From assembly GCA_002943765.1 (NCBI GenBank), contig PQWQ01000018.1, forward strand, positions 1,015,501-1,079,500: a stretch of DNA of 64,000 nucleotides, given 5' to 3'. How positions within the stretch are numbered: the stretch's first letter is position 1; each line of letters opens with the position of its first letter. Below, piece by piece: positions 25,533-38,039 of the stretch. The notes beneath the pieces are model-generated. The model made no database searches and was not told the DNA's origin. It saw only the letters and a program-made list of their open reading frames with translations. This stretch comes from Psoroptes ovis. Its lineage: Eukaryota; Arthropoda; Arachnida; Sarcoptiformes; Psoroptidae. Position numbers and translations under genes: made by a program.

Positions 25533-27476
25533 TATATCGATATAAATTGGCTACAGTAGCCATTTATTGCTTTTTTTGAAAAAGACAAAGCTTTGAAAGC
25601 TTTGAAAGATTTGAAAAAATGTCCATTGATTGAAATTGAGAATTTGCTACAGTATCATTTTATAAACATTGATATTGTAGCAATGTCAAGATTGAAAACG
25701 AATTCAAATGCAAACCAATTGTTTTTCAAACAAAACTAATATGAATGAATCGATGAAATCTTCTACAAATGCGCCAACACAAGCGCTTGAATTCACTTGA
25801 ATGAACAGTAGGAAAATTCAGCTTTGAACTCTGAGGAGAAATTCCTTTAGATGGATTTAGAATTTAGAAATTTTCTAAAAGTAATGCAATGAATGCCAGC
25901 TGAAGCGATGAAATGGTGAAATATATCAATAAAATTTAAAATTTCAATAAATTATTCATAATAATCTATTCGTATTCGTATTATTGATGCATTTTCAATC
26001 GAGAATATTGAAAATGGTCTCGAATTGAATGAATAAATGTCTTAAATTTCAACATTTAATGATGAATATTTCATCAAATCGTTTCAATTCACACAAAGCC
26101 TTCTTTCTCCATCTTCCAAAGGTTGTATTTCATAAAATGAAGGTTTTTCTTTTTTGGAAAATGTTGCATATGGGTATATCGTTTATTTGGCTAAATCGTT
26201 TGATTGATTGATCGATCGATCGATCAAGCATCAATAATTTCAATTTTTATTCATTTATTTTGTTTAGATTTCATTTTATTTTGTATGAAATTGAATTTAA
26301 AATATCCATTTTCCATTCCATTATATACATTATATAAGATCTATTTTGTAACTATTCTACAAAAAAAAAATAATTCTTCAGAAAGAAAGAGTTAAATGCT
26401 TAAATTGTTGAAAAATGTATCAAAATTGTCAATTGTTCTTCCGATCTGTCTGTTTATCTATAGCCTTCACCATACCCAAATTGACAGTTTGTTCAGTTTG
26501 TCAATTATCCAATTTGAAAATTAAAGAAATCATTAGCTTTGAAGCTTTGTATTCGAAATCTTATCTTATGTCTTTCACCAATTTCGAGATAAGATTTCAA
26601 AGGCGAAAGATTCTTCGTCTTCTTTATTTATACTTCATTGAACAAATGAAAAAATTGTCTTATTTGTTCGTTTGTTTATATGTGTATTGACATTGTCATT
26701 GTCATTGTTTGAATGTGAATAAGATAAGAAATAATAATGAAAACTTAATGATGTGAATGATGATGATCATTAGATGAATACAATGAATGAATCAACGAAT
26801 GAATGAATCCTTAGAATGAATGGTGTTGGTCGGTTATCAGGAGCTTTGGCTTGATTTGAAATGATTCTGTATAAGAAAAGATCAAAGTTTAAATAAAAGA
26901 AATTAATGAATTTGAATTGAATGTGTGTGTGAAGGATTCGTTTTTAATGCCGAGGAATTGTCTGAATTTCTTCCATTAAAAAGAATTGGAAAACTTGATA
27001 CACTTTCAATGTGAACAACAACAGCAACAACAACAACGACATTTGTCGCAGCATTTTGATACAGCAAAATGTAGCAAAAACAATGTAGCAAAACAATGGC
27101 ACACAAGTGCTCTTACTTATCAATGATCTGAAGTCAAATGACTGACGAGATTCATTCGATTCAATTGAATCGATTCAATGGGATTGAATACAAATTGAAA
27201 TTGAAAGCAAATGCTCTTGAAAATCTTGTCATTTCATCGAAATATACCATATACAAATTGATTCAATAATAAGAAAATCAATTGATTTGAGTTGATCATG
27301 TTTCATTTTCTTAAAGATTTCAATAATTTAATAATGGTGTTGAACCATCGCAAATAAAAAAAAAAAATTTGAAAATTGAAATCTTTGTTCCATTTTTTTT
27401 TGAAAAAAAAACATCTGATCGGGTAGAATATATTTCATTTTATCTTTTCAAAATATGTGTATTGGGAATAATAATA

Positions 27477-27556
27477 TTAGGTTGTCCCATAAGTTCTTGC
27501 CGATTTTTTAATGATTTTCTACGATATAACCGGCAAGAACTTATGGGACAACCCAA
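27477..27556. mobile_element. mariner-type MITE, copy 11
   Basis: An 80-bp subfamily C copy in reverse orientation to copies 4 and 9 (TTTTCTACGATATAACCGG on the right half). The ends are well kept and TA is on the left. Confidence 0.88.
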
Positions 27557-29242
27557 CAATAATAATATTTTCATTTTCATTCAATAATAACCAATTTTTT
27601 TTTCTTGGTCCTTAGAAATGAAATTTTTCCGAGTAAAACATTCGTATTTATGTATTAGTTTCATTTATGAGCATTTTCTTTTGTTTATTTTCTATGAATT
27701 TTCAAAAATTATTTGTTTTTCTTCTTGTATGTTCAATACCAAACATGAAGAAATGTTCGAAAGCCATTTGAAAATGGCCAATAAACATGAAATTGTTGTC
27801 GTAAAGTATTGTTTGCTTGAGCGAATGCATCAATAAACTAATGCTTAAAAAGCCAAATTGGCTACAATATTGGCGACATTATTTGTCTTTTAAACTTGGC
27901 AATGAATTTGTTTCGCTACTTTTGTCTTTGAAGAAACAGGGCGAGCGAATGGAGCGAATTTCCAATTTCAAATCTGAAAATTTTGTATCAAAATTTTCCC
28001 TTATCATTTTATTACATTTCAAATTCAATCGTTCATAGAAATAGCCATAGATAGATAGAAATACAGAAACATAGCCTTAGATAGATACAGATACATATAG
28101 CCATAGATAGATCATAGAATATCTTTCAATATTACATTTTATTACGATTCAGAGTTATTATGACGATGATCATGATCATCATTATTATTATCATTATAAA
28201 TGATGGTCATCATCATCAACATTATTATTATTATTATCATTGTCATTTGTTGTTGTTGTTGTTTGTTTGTATGTGAAACATTATTATCAATTGAATTTTT
28301 TGTATATAAAAATAAATAAATACAAATACAAATAAACAAAAATAAATAAATTGATATCAATAATGTTGTTGTTTGGATATCCAGAAATATATTTTCCTTG
28401 GGTCCATTTGCCCTGTTCAATGTTTTTTTTTTTTTTTGATCATTTCATTTGACACTGTCTAAATTTTAGCGGGAAATAAAATTGAAAGCAACAAAAACAA
28501 TGATCTTAATAATATTTAGCAAAATATATGGTAGGATCAATGATCAATAGTATTAGATAGATTGATATCAATTGGTTTTTTTGTTGCTTTTGTATGGTCG
28601 TAATATTTAGAAGTAAAGAATTGATGTAAATACTTAGAAGTGAGATAAATCAATATGAACAGATAAATATAAATAATTATATTAATAAATGAAATCCATT
28701 CCCCATATCCACCACCAATAATCATCATCATGTCATTGATGATCAATTCAACATTGATCATCCATTTCGAAAGACATTTGAATTTATTCTTGATTCTGAA
28801 CATCAAAATTTCTTGATTTCAATGAAATTGAACTTAATATCAATTTCTTATTTGAAAATACTGCGAAACATCAATGCAAAATAATCAAAATGATTGAATT
28901 TGATCGAAATTGAATGATATCGAAGTGAATTTGATACAAGTTAATTCAAAATCTTTGAACATCAATGCATACAACACGCTACAACATCAACATCTATAGA
29001 TTTTCACACAATTACAATGTTCATTCAATCGATTCAAATTGAATCGAAGAAATATGATTCAATGTTAATAAAATGAAAATGAAAATGAAAAACAAAAAAC
29101 GATACATTTGTTGAAAAATGCTGATGATGATGATTGAATGAAATGAAATGAACAAAAACAGAAACAAAAAATCAAAGTTATTATTTTTGATTATGTCAAA
29201 AATTCATTATCATTATTTTGATGATTATGTGGATGATTATTA

Positions 29243-29323
29243 TTAGGTTGTCCCATAAATTCTTGCCGTTTTTTAAATTTTTTTTTCATTCGAAAAACAG
29301 CAAGAATTTATCGGACAACCTAA
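29243..29323. mobile_element. mariner-type MITE, copy 12
   Basis: An 81-bp subfamily A copy with TA on both sides. The arms have a few mismatches (ATAAATTC on the left, TTATCGGACA on the right). Confidence 0.88.
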
Positions 29324-29725
29324 TATTTTCATTTTTAACTGACACATCACAGACATTTCAATGTAGCTCAAATTCAACAAAAATTCGAACAAAAATGCTA
29401 TTGTGTTGCATTCTCATATATATATATTGAATCTCATATATTGAATCATATGAAAATGCAGAAATAGATGAAACATAGAATAAATTGCTTATATCGATTA
29501 TTTGAAATTATTATTATAATCATTATTAGAATCGATTATAGTTTATTTATATTTTTGTAATGAAATATAAATATAAATAAATGTATAAATTGATATTATG
29601 TTTATTATTATTATTATTTTTGATAATGATAATGATGATGATCATTGATGATCTTCATTAGAATCTTCTTGGATCCCCAATAGAAAAATAAGAAGATGGA
29701 AAAAAATCATTATCATCCTCTAGAA

Positions 29726-29857
29726 CAGTGGTTCTTAAACGGTTTTTTTTGGGTTCCTTACCAATATAAGGTCCTAGCCCCTTCGGCATTGAATAACTCT
29801 ATGCCCAAGTATTCTTTGAGGCCAAGGGTCTCAACAACCACTGTTTAAGAGGCTCTG
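29726..29857. mobile_element. hAT-type MITE
   Basis: A 132-bp element. The left end CAGTGGTTCTTAAAC matches the complement of the right end (CAGAGCCTCTTAAAC) at 12 of 15 bases. The 8-bp flanks CTCTAGAA (29718-29725) and ATCTTGAA (29858-29865) agree at 6 of 8, and the left one fits the hAT target preference nTCTAGAn. CAGTGGTTCT is a common hAT/Charlie start. There is no coding capacity, and the copy is fairly old. Confidence 0.68.
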
Positions 29858-29865
29858 ATCTTGAA

Positions 29866-32739
29866 TATATTCTTGGTTGCTGCTAATATTGTTGTTGTTG
29901 TTGATCGGTGATGTTGGTGCAATGTCAATGTGTGTACAATATGTGCACATGAATTTCTTGGTCGATCCGTTTAACACTTTATGGTTTCAATGATGATTAT
30001 GATTATACCTATGGGGCTAATAATCAGAGATTTGAATTAATTATTTTCGAAATTGAAAATCATTTTAAATTCTTCAAAGTCTTTAAAGTCTTTCAGGAAA
30101 GATCATTATCATTAAAGAATAGATAATTCTAATAATTTCATGGATTTATAAATCATAGAATTATATCTAATTTCATTTTTAATATTATTCAATATTTTTT
30201 TCAAATGAATCAATTGCGCTATTCAGCTCGAAAAATCTCGTTCTTCCCTATGGTTACATGGTACATCGAATATTGTTAATCTGATCTTTATGATCTGATG
30301 AATCTTCGGAATTTCGCTTTGATCAACCACAACGAAAATAACGAAAAATCCATTTAAAAATAGACGAAAATGGATACAGTAGCAATATTCGTGTGGTAAA
30401 TCTGCAATCCAAGAATCGTAGTGTGTGTATCGATTATCATTATTTTAATGCATATTTCAATGGTCAGTTTGCAAAAAGAAGAAATATTTTATTAATTTTT
30501 CCTGATTATTTGGACCATATTTATGTCCATAATCATTTTGTAAATGGATGGTAAGGGTTTCAATTTACATTTTCAATAAATGAATTAAGTGTTTCCATGT
30601 GAAATACATTCATTCAAATAGATTCAAATAAATATTTGAATTATGGAAATTTGATTTTCATTTATTTGTAATTCGTGATTACAAAGATTTTACCATAATA
30701 AACCATAACAATGCCCTTTGATTACCAATATTTCAAAAGAGAATGGAAATGGACAAAGCATGAATGAATCTTCAATCTATGTAGCAACCGATGGCTTTTT
30801 GTTATTCATTGAATACATTAATAAACATCACCAATCTAATCAAATCCATTCAATAATTAATTTAAAAAATTAGCATTTTTCCATTCAAAACAATACATTT
30901 GGCTCTGTTTTAAGTGTTGAAATCATCATTCACAGTAATTTATTTTTTGACAGATTTTCTCTGAATTTGAAGTCAAAGTTGTATCATACACTGACATTGA
31001 TGACCATGATGAATAAATTCAATTTGAATCGGAATTGTTTGAATGCCAATCTAGTTGAAGACAATCCATTTGAAATTCAATTGTCAATGTATTTGTGATT
31101 CTTGATTCATTTTTGACATTGATTTCCTCTTTTTGTTTTTAGTCTGATTATCAAAATATCGAAACAAGAATTACATTGAAATTCATCTTTTGACCCCAAA
31201 AGATTCTCTCGAATAAATAACATCGAATATTTCACATCGAATGACCAGATACACATCAGATATATCATATATATCAGATTCATGTATTCGCTCATATCAA
31301 ATGATTGCTTATCATCGTTCATATTATTATCGTTTTCGAAAATATCTTGATCAGTATTAATTTCAATCTACACCAACAAACAGATGTGTAAATGTCTTGA
31401 TGTAGCAAAATGCAACGAAATGCAAAATTGAATGCATTATGCAAAATGTATCCATTACGCTAAGAACAACCAAAAACCAAAACAAACCAAAATACCAAAT
31501 ACAAAACAAACCCAGAAAACATTATGTAATCATTTTCTTTGATTTCCATTCTTCAATTTTGCTTTGTTTACAGATTTCAATTTTCATTTCATTTATTCAT
31601 TCAAAGCACATATCAAATTATAATAATGATAATGATCATGATTACCATTATTATTAGCATTATTCCTAATATTGTTATTGTATCAATATTGAAAAAATGG
31701 AAATTTTTGATTTTTGGTTTCTTTATTCGTTTTCTTACTGACCAAGAAAACAAAAATGTATCCATTTGTTCCTCGATTTGAAAGTGATCAGAATTTGAAC
31801 TTTTCATTTTTGGTTCATCTTGGAATATTTCACTTTCTAGGAATATTTTCTTTCCAAGTAAAATATTCTCTTCCTTGGATCCTCGTTGGTACGATTCTAG
31901 ATTACCAATTTCAAGCTAACGCCAAGCTGTTTACCATTTGTCGTTTGCATTTGAGGCCAATTATTTTGATTATTGTGGTTTAATCCGATTCATTCATGAA
32001 TTTTCTGAGCTGTTTGCTTTGGAAATTTTCAAAATTTGGAATTTCCTTAGATTTCAAGGGATAAGAATTCTTTAAAACTTTGAATTATGGGCAAATGAAT
32101 AAGTGATTACTAGTGTCTTAATTTAAATCATTAATTCATGATTTAATATTTTCAATTGTTTTGTTTTTTGTTTTGTTCCGTAATGAATTTGATTTGGTTT
32201 CAATCAATTAACGATAAACAAATACACATACAAAAACACACATTCACAAACACATTTTGACATTTTCAAAACCAATTGAATTACGATTGGATACAGTAGC
32301 AAATTCTTTAATAATCAAAGTAATTCTTTTTTTTCTTCTTATTTTCTCCTTTATTTTGATTCATTCATTTAGATTTAACTTGTTCTTATAAATACAAGAG
32401 ATTATTCTCATAATTATAACAAAAAAAACGCCTGATCTAATTCCGGATCTCAAGATGTACTTGATACGAATTTGATTGAATAATACCAATTGAATAATTA
32501 TCGAAATCAAATGATTATCGATTCATTGTAATATAAATTTGATTCAAGAATATTTGCTTTAACTTCAAAAAGTGGCAAAGTAAAATAACAAGAATAATCA
32601 AATAGAAGCAATAATCAAAATAAATCAAAATTATTTAATTTGGAAATCAAATTTCCGTTCGGATAAATCATTGGTCAAATCTTGGTCTTAATGATAATTG
32701 GTCCAAAATCAAAAAAAAAAAAAAAACTGTGAAAATGAA
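29866..32739. other. presumed 5' flank or 5' UTR region of the dsx-like gene
   Basis: It holds two GATACAGTAGC palindromes (30373, 32290), a possible TATA box (32387) and an open frame at 31714-31983 with mixed composition but no known domain. A non-coding first exon and promoter could lie here, but none can be fixed from sequence alone. Confidence 0.5.
32387..32394 (+). promoter_or_regulatory. possible TATA box upstream of exon 1
   Basis: TATAAATA lies about 350 bp before the first in-frame ATG. The word is weak evidence in DNA this AT-rich, and no initiator or downstream element stands out. The true promoter may lie much further upstream if there are non-coding 5' exons. Confidence 0.15.
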
Positions 32740-32743
32740 ATGA
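32735..32743 (+). promoter_or_regulatory. minimal uORF overlapping the dsx-like start codon
   Basis: The bases ATGAAATGA form a two-codon frame (Met-Lys-stop). Its stop TGA at 32741-32743 overlaps the ATG at 32740-32742 that opens the long frame, so the main start sits in an ATGA stop-start overlap. If the 5' UTR includes this stretch, ribosomes reading the first ATG would end exactly where the main frame begins. This could lower or regulate initiation. It matters only if 32740 is the real start. Confidence 0.4.
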
Positions 32744-34882
32744 TTTTTGCTAAAAAACAAGCAGCCGTAGCCGCCGCAGCAGCAGCATCAGCAGCCGCAA
32801 ATTCTTGTACCACAAATGGTCGCAATGCATCGACAATTGATAATATCTCGACATCTCATGATACAACGACCCCAACGATCACAGATAGAATCAAATCCAA
32901 ATTCGACAAGTCATACGATGACAATATGATAGATTCGGACGTGATTATTGATCAAGATCATGATGAATTTGATGATAATAATAATAATTTAAATGTGAAT
33001 AACACGAAATCGAATGATAATCATTGTTCCAATAAAACTCCGACAACGCCACCTACGGCTCCAGCAACAACTGGACATTCGATTGTATCGATTATATCCG
33101 ATAATAATAACCATAAATCACCGATTGATTCATCAACCTCTGATCCATCAATTATTATGACAACAAGTGGACATTGTAACAGCGATAATAATAGTCCAAA
33201 CGATAGTTCACCATCATCATCCAACGACGATAATAATTGTGCATCAACCGTGGCCGCAACATCAGCAATTGCTGCTGCTGCCGCATTAATGATCAATATG
33301 AATCATAATCAAAATCATCATCATTCAGCTCATTTACATCATGGTGGTGGTATATCATCACCATCTGCACATCATCCATCACCACCAACAGCGCCGCCAC
33401 CACCATCGCATACATTACCGCCTCATCATCCACTTCATACACATCATTCAGTGGCTGCATTAGCTGCGGCTGCTGCTGCTGCTCATCATCATCATTTAGC
33501 TAATGGATTATCTGGTGTATTACCACCACCGCCACCACCCCCAGTACTTCCACCACCTCCTCCTACTCAACCTTCATCATCAATATCTGCATTGAGTTTG
33601 ACAACTAATCCACCACCACATCATCATCATCCTCATCATCTATCGATTAATGTTCATCCACATTCGAATCTGGCTCATCATCATCATGCTCATCAACAAC
33701 ATCCACATACTCATGGTCATCCACACTTACAATTACCATCACCATTACCAGCACATTCAGCCGCTACATTTGAACAAGTTTTACGTTCAGCTGCTGCTGC
33801 TGCTGCTGCATCATCAGCATCATCATCATCATCGTCATCATCACCAATTCTACCTTCGATTAATCCAAATCATCAAAATATAAACAAACGCTCACGATCC
33901 CCAATGAATATCGGTGATCATCACCATCAATCATCAATCATCGATTCTCATCTTCATCATCATCATACCCATCCTCATCACAATCATATTTCATCACCAG
34001 TGGTTGGTTTTCAAAAATTTTTCAAATTATCATCATCATCGACGAATAATACGACCAGTAACAATGACAATAGCGATGATGATGATGCATTATCAGTATC
34101 ATCGATCGGTTCCACATCACGTGTTGGTCGTCATCCGATTAATTTGATCGGTAATAATCCAATCGGTCGTAGTCATACACCTCTGAATCAATGTGGTGAA
34201 CCATCTTCGGTGATATCACCATTATCATCGGCTGCAGCCGTACGATCAGTGACCACGCCGACATCGCAACATCAACCACCATCGTTTTCATCACCATCAT
34301 TTGCGGCCGGTAATTTTTTATTACGAAATTCACCATCACAAATCGGTTCATCACCATCTTCATCATCATCCACAACCTCTCCATCGATCAAACATCCTGC
34401 ATTCGCTTCTTCAGGGTTAACACCTGACCCAAGCGCATTGGCTGTAATCAATGCGGCCGCATTCGCCGGTAGTTTTGCCGCAGCCGCTGCTGCAGGCGGT
34501 GGCAGCAGCGGCGGCAGCCGAAGCAACAACGGTACACCAATCACCAACGGTAACAACATCAATGAATCATCGAGTGGTGGTTCTACAACACCGACATCAC
34601 CAACCGTATTATCATCGACCACAACGACCGATGCAACATTGTCCGCATCAGCTTCGGGAACATCGACGACCGCGGCCACAACCGCAACAGCAAATCGTAA
34701 AACGAGTAAACAATCGCGATTATCGACATCATCATCAGCATCATCGCCACCACCGCCGCCGCCACCATCATCGGCATCTGCATCAGCATCAACCGCATCA
34801 TCGCTATCAAGCAAGAACGATGCATCACGACGACCAAAATGTTCCAAATGTCGTAATCATGGATCAAGGGTACCGGTTAAAA
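32740..34882 (+). CDS. dsx: dsx-like exon 1: long low-complexity N-terminus plus first half of DM domain
   Basis: The block encodes 714 residues plus the first base of codon 715. The first ATG in frame is at 32740, and an in-frame TAA at 32695 blocks extension within this exon. An unseen upstream exon could still supply another start. Low-complexity tracts follow in order: Ala near residues 7-20, Asp/Asn-rich near 60-85, His near 190-200 and 290-330, Pro runs near 213-235 and 261-280, Ala and Ser runs near 350-369, His near 401-417, Ala/Gly near 571-600, and Pro near 669-677. The DM domain starts at Pro699, with zinc ligands Cys701, Cys704 and His707. The donor GTAGGT at 34883 follows the Lys-714 codon plus one base. 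Reading through the intron would stop at 34939-34941 and destroy the DM domain. The many open frames on the opposite strand come from the CAT, TCA and GCA repeats. Confidence 0.85.
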
Positions 34883-35705
34883 GTAGGTGGAATTTAATTC
34901 ATTTCCATTTAAAATCACCTGATTATCATTCTGATCACTGATTCATTCACTGATAATTAGAATTCAAGGGTTACCACCATAGTAAATTCACTGTATTCAT
35001 TGTTGTAATCATTCATTAACCAGTCATTATCCTCATTCGCATCATGTGACTTAATGATGTATGAGTGAATGGATGTTCATAACCTGTGTGTGTGCGCCTG
35101 TGTACGCACATGCATACACCTAAATGCGCAACAATCTGACATATTTAACCCTTTGAATACCAAAAACAAAAAATAATGATAATTTACGACTTTTACAATT
35201 AAAAAAAAAAAAATCATACCAGAAGGGTTGAAATATATCAAAAGGGTTAAAAAACATAAAAAATGTTGAAAAAAAATCATTGAAATTACCCTGTAACAAC
35301 CCTCTCAAAACTACCCTGTATCTACCCTCTTTAAAAAAAACTAATAAATAGTTCATTGATCGTAAATAAATAATAATAATTATTATTATTACCCGTCATT
35401 ATTTTGATCATTTTTGATATTGTAGAAAAATCGTAGTTAGATACAAGATACATTGGATACATCATGCGTTCACATACATAAATTTCAAATATTTCAAATT
35501 TGAAATATTTGAATTGCCAAAAAACTCATAAAATTTGAACACAAAAATATCAGCAAATAGATACTGTATCTTTCAATATCTTTTGTGTTTTAAACATTTT
35601 TTCCATATTTTTCCAAGCAAATTCAAAATGTACAAATTCAAATGATGAATTGTAGCAAAATGTGCGTGAATGTGCATGTGTGCTTATGCGCAAGGTTTAT
35701 ATGCA

Positions 35706-35785
35706 TTAGGTTGTCCGGAAAGTTCATTCCGTTTAATCAATAGAGTTGTTCATAAAAATCGGCCAGAATTTTTCGGACAACCTAA
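35706..35785. mobile_element. mariner-type MITE, copy 13 (in intron 1)
   Basis: An 80-bp subfamily B copy (TTTAATCAATAGAGTTGTTC in the middle). It has intact TTAGG/CCTAA ends, CA on the left and TA on the right. Confidence 0.87.
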
Positions 35786-37985
35786 TATTTCTATTTCATT
35801 TGAATTTTTATGTGAGTTTTTATGGCCATTTTTTTTCAAAATTCAAATTCATAATTGTATCCAAATTCATGATATGAATGTATATGAATGAATGATGACT
35901 GCATGGTGTGAAATTTTTTTTTATTTGAAATTTTTCAAAATTTAAAAAATTACGATCCACAAACATGTATGTTTCATTGTTTATTATTATTATTATTATC
36001 ATGATCTTTGATGGTTTGATGGTCGTTGGTTGGTCGGTTGATGGTTGATGGTTAATTTTTAACGATTTTAATGATTATTTTCTCATTAAATCAAATGAAA
36101 AACATTAAAAAAAACATTTTTCCATATGTGAAAGGGTTGGGTTGTTAAGGTTTGTTTAGGTTTGTGCTTGTTGCTGAATTTAATGAGTGCTTGGCAAGGT
36201 TTTACGAGTTTTCACCCCTCTCGATTTGCTTATTGCTGATGTTTATGGTATTCTGTGTTTGGTTGATCGGGTTCTCTCGCTTATTCTCGGTTGATTTGTG
36301 ACCTCGACAACATCCTTGAATATTTTTTTAGCCGTGATTTTATGTCTTTTTAGCTTAGATTTCGCTTGATTTGTATTCGCTGGTTTGTTTGAATCTTCGA
36401 ATGTTTGTCTTCATTTATTTATTTTCATTTATTTACAAAAATTCAAATTGAATAAAAATGTATAACCTTCGACCTTCGAATAGTGTTTTGTTTGTTGTTT
36501 TAACAATTTTTCTAAATATATTTTTTAAAATGTTTTTCAAAGACTAAACATTTTTGAAGAGAATAGACAAATGTATAGCCTTTGAATATTTGGCTGTTTA
36601 TTCAATCGTATTTATTCGTATTTACTTATGTTTATTTTTATTTGAAATTTTCGAAATTCAAAGTAATAAAAATGAAAATAAATATAAATAAACGAATGAA
36701 TTCTCAAGACTTTTGATCTTTTGTCTTTGTTGCATTTGAATTCAAGCGATGAATTCATTGTACAAACACAGATTGTATCCAAATACACGCATTAAAAACA
36801 TTAAAATGTTTATGTTTGTGTGTTTACATGTGAATTCCAATTTGATTTTAGGGTTATTATCATCATTATTATCATTGAACAAGAAAGAGACGATCATTTT
36901 CGGATGTGTACGACAATCATTTTTGTGTATTGTATCTTCAATACAAGCAATGATTGAATTCCAATGAAGGTAGTAAAGGGTTATAATGAGTGATAATAAA
37001 ATTGAAAAAAAAATCACCCAAACAATTGATTTTGTAAAATGAATAAATGTTGATTATTCGTGTGTATTCGAATAGATACAATTTCTCAAAGTTTCGCCGA
37101 ATTTATTTGATTAATTTCAATTGTTTTTTTTGGGATCGACAATGATCAAATGGCAAAATCGTTGAATTTCGGTTAGTTTTCGCATGTTACGCTCTGATCG
37201 CTCAGAAGCCAGCAAATGGCCAGTTGTTTACGATTATTAATGTCTCAAAATCTAAGATATCAGCGATCAAAGGTCATTTAAGTGATCAAAGGTTGATTCA
37301 ACAATGATTAAAGCCTCTTAGAGCTTAATTTTCAAATTTTTAATTTGTAAATTTTCAAATTTTTAATTTTTTTTTTTTTGAAAAATTACCATGGTGTACA
37401 TGAACAATACAAGTCTAAGCCAATATAATAATGATAAGCCATCATTATTATTATCGAAGATCACAAAAATTTGATCAGAATTTTAAATGAAAATTCTCCA
37501 CGTTCGTTTGTTGCTCTCCGTATGTCTTAAATGGAAGAAAATTATTTTGTTTCTCCTTAATTTTCCTTAAGAAAATTCTCAAGAAAATTAAACGAAAACA
37601 ATTTAATTCATTCTCTGTGTGTGTGTGTTTCACAAATTGTATCCAAATGACATTAATTTCATGAAATTTCATTTCATTTTTTCAAATTTTCATTTTCTCC
37701 ATGTATTTCTATACGAGAAATGATCTAAGAAATGATATATCGTAGCAATTTGCTATTAATTTTTTGATATTTCTTAGTGTACAATAAGAAATGAAATTCA
37801 TTTTGATACATTAAAGAAAATGATCTGAAATAATGAAATGAAAAATAAAAAAGATGTAGCCATTTGTTTTGAAATTTCTTCTCCTTTGAAAATTAAATTG
37901 TTTTTACGATCGAAGAAAATTATTATTAGCCATTAAACCGTTTGGACCAAAAATGAACGATCTAAAACGATCTGAATGTCCAAAC

Positions 37986-38039
37986 GATCCAAATGTCCAT
38001 CATCAACTTTGGAATCGATGTTGAATGGACGTTTGGATC
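37986..38039. ncRNA. foldback hairpin in intron 1 (pre-miRNA-like or repeat)
   Basis: The arm at 37986-38007 pairs with 38020-38039 over about 20 bp, with two mismatches or bulges and a 12-base loop. A 17-bp direct duplication (AAACGATCTGAATGTCC, then AAACGATCCAAATGTCC) sits on the left arm, so the structure may have come from local duplication. No known microRNA seed was recognised. Confidence 0.25.

Larger units (their letters stand above)
25188..25656. promoter_or_regulatory. cluster of three G[AC]TAC[AT]GTA[GT]C palindromes
   Basis: GCTACTGTAGC is at 25188-25198, GCTACAGTAGC at 25550-25560 and GCTACAGTATC at 25646-25656, with TGTAGCAATG nearby at about 25676. A mariner-type MITE sits between the first two, but the palindromes are outside it. 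Each is an inverted pair of GMTAC half-sites around a single A/T. The function is unknown. Confidence 0.35.
22000..29242. other. gene-poor stretch with MITEs and palindromic words
   Basis: It holds MITE copies 9-11, the 23-bp ACAATGT palindrome (24977) and three G[AC]TAC[AT]GTA[GT]C sites at 25.2-25.7 kb. Open frames such as 22606-22860, 26415-26690 and 28142-28420 show no domain and have strongly AT-driven composition. Confidence 0.6.

Noticed and set aside
34272..34847. 191-codon open frame on the minus strand, Asp/Ala/Gly/Val-rich
   Set aside because: It is the reverse reading of the TCA, GCA and CCA repeats of exon 1, has no domain, and overlaps the well-supported DM exon.
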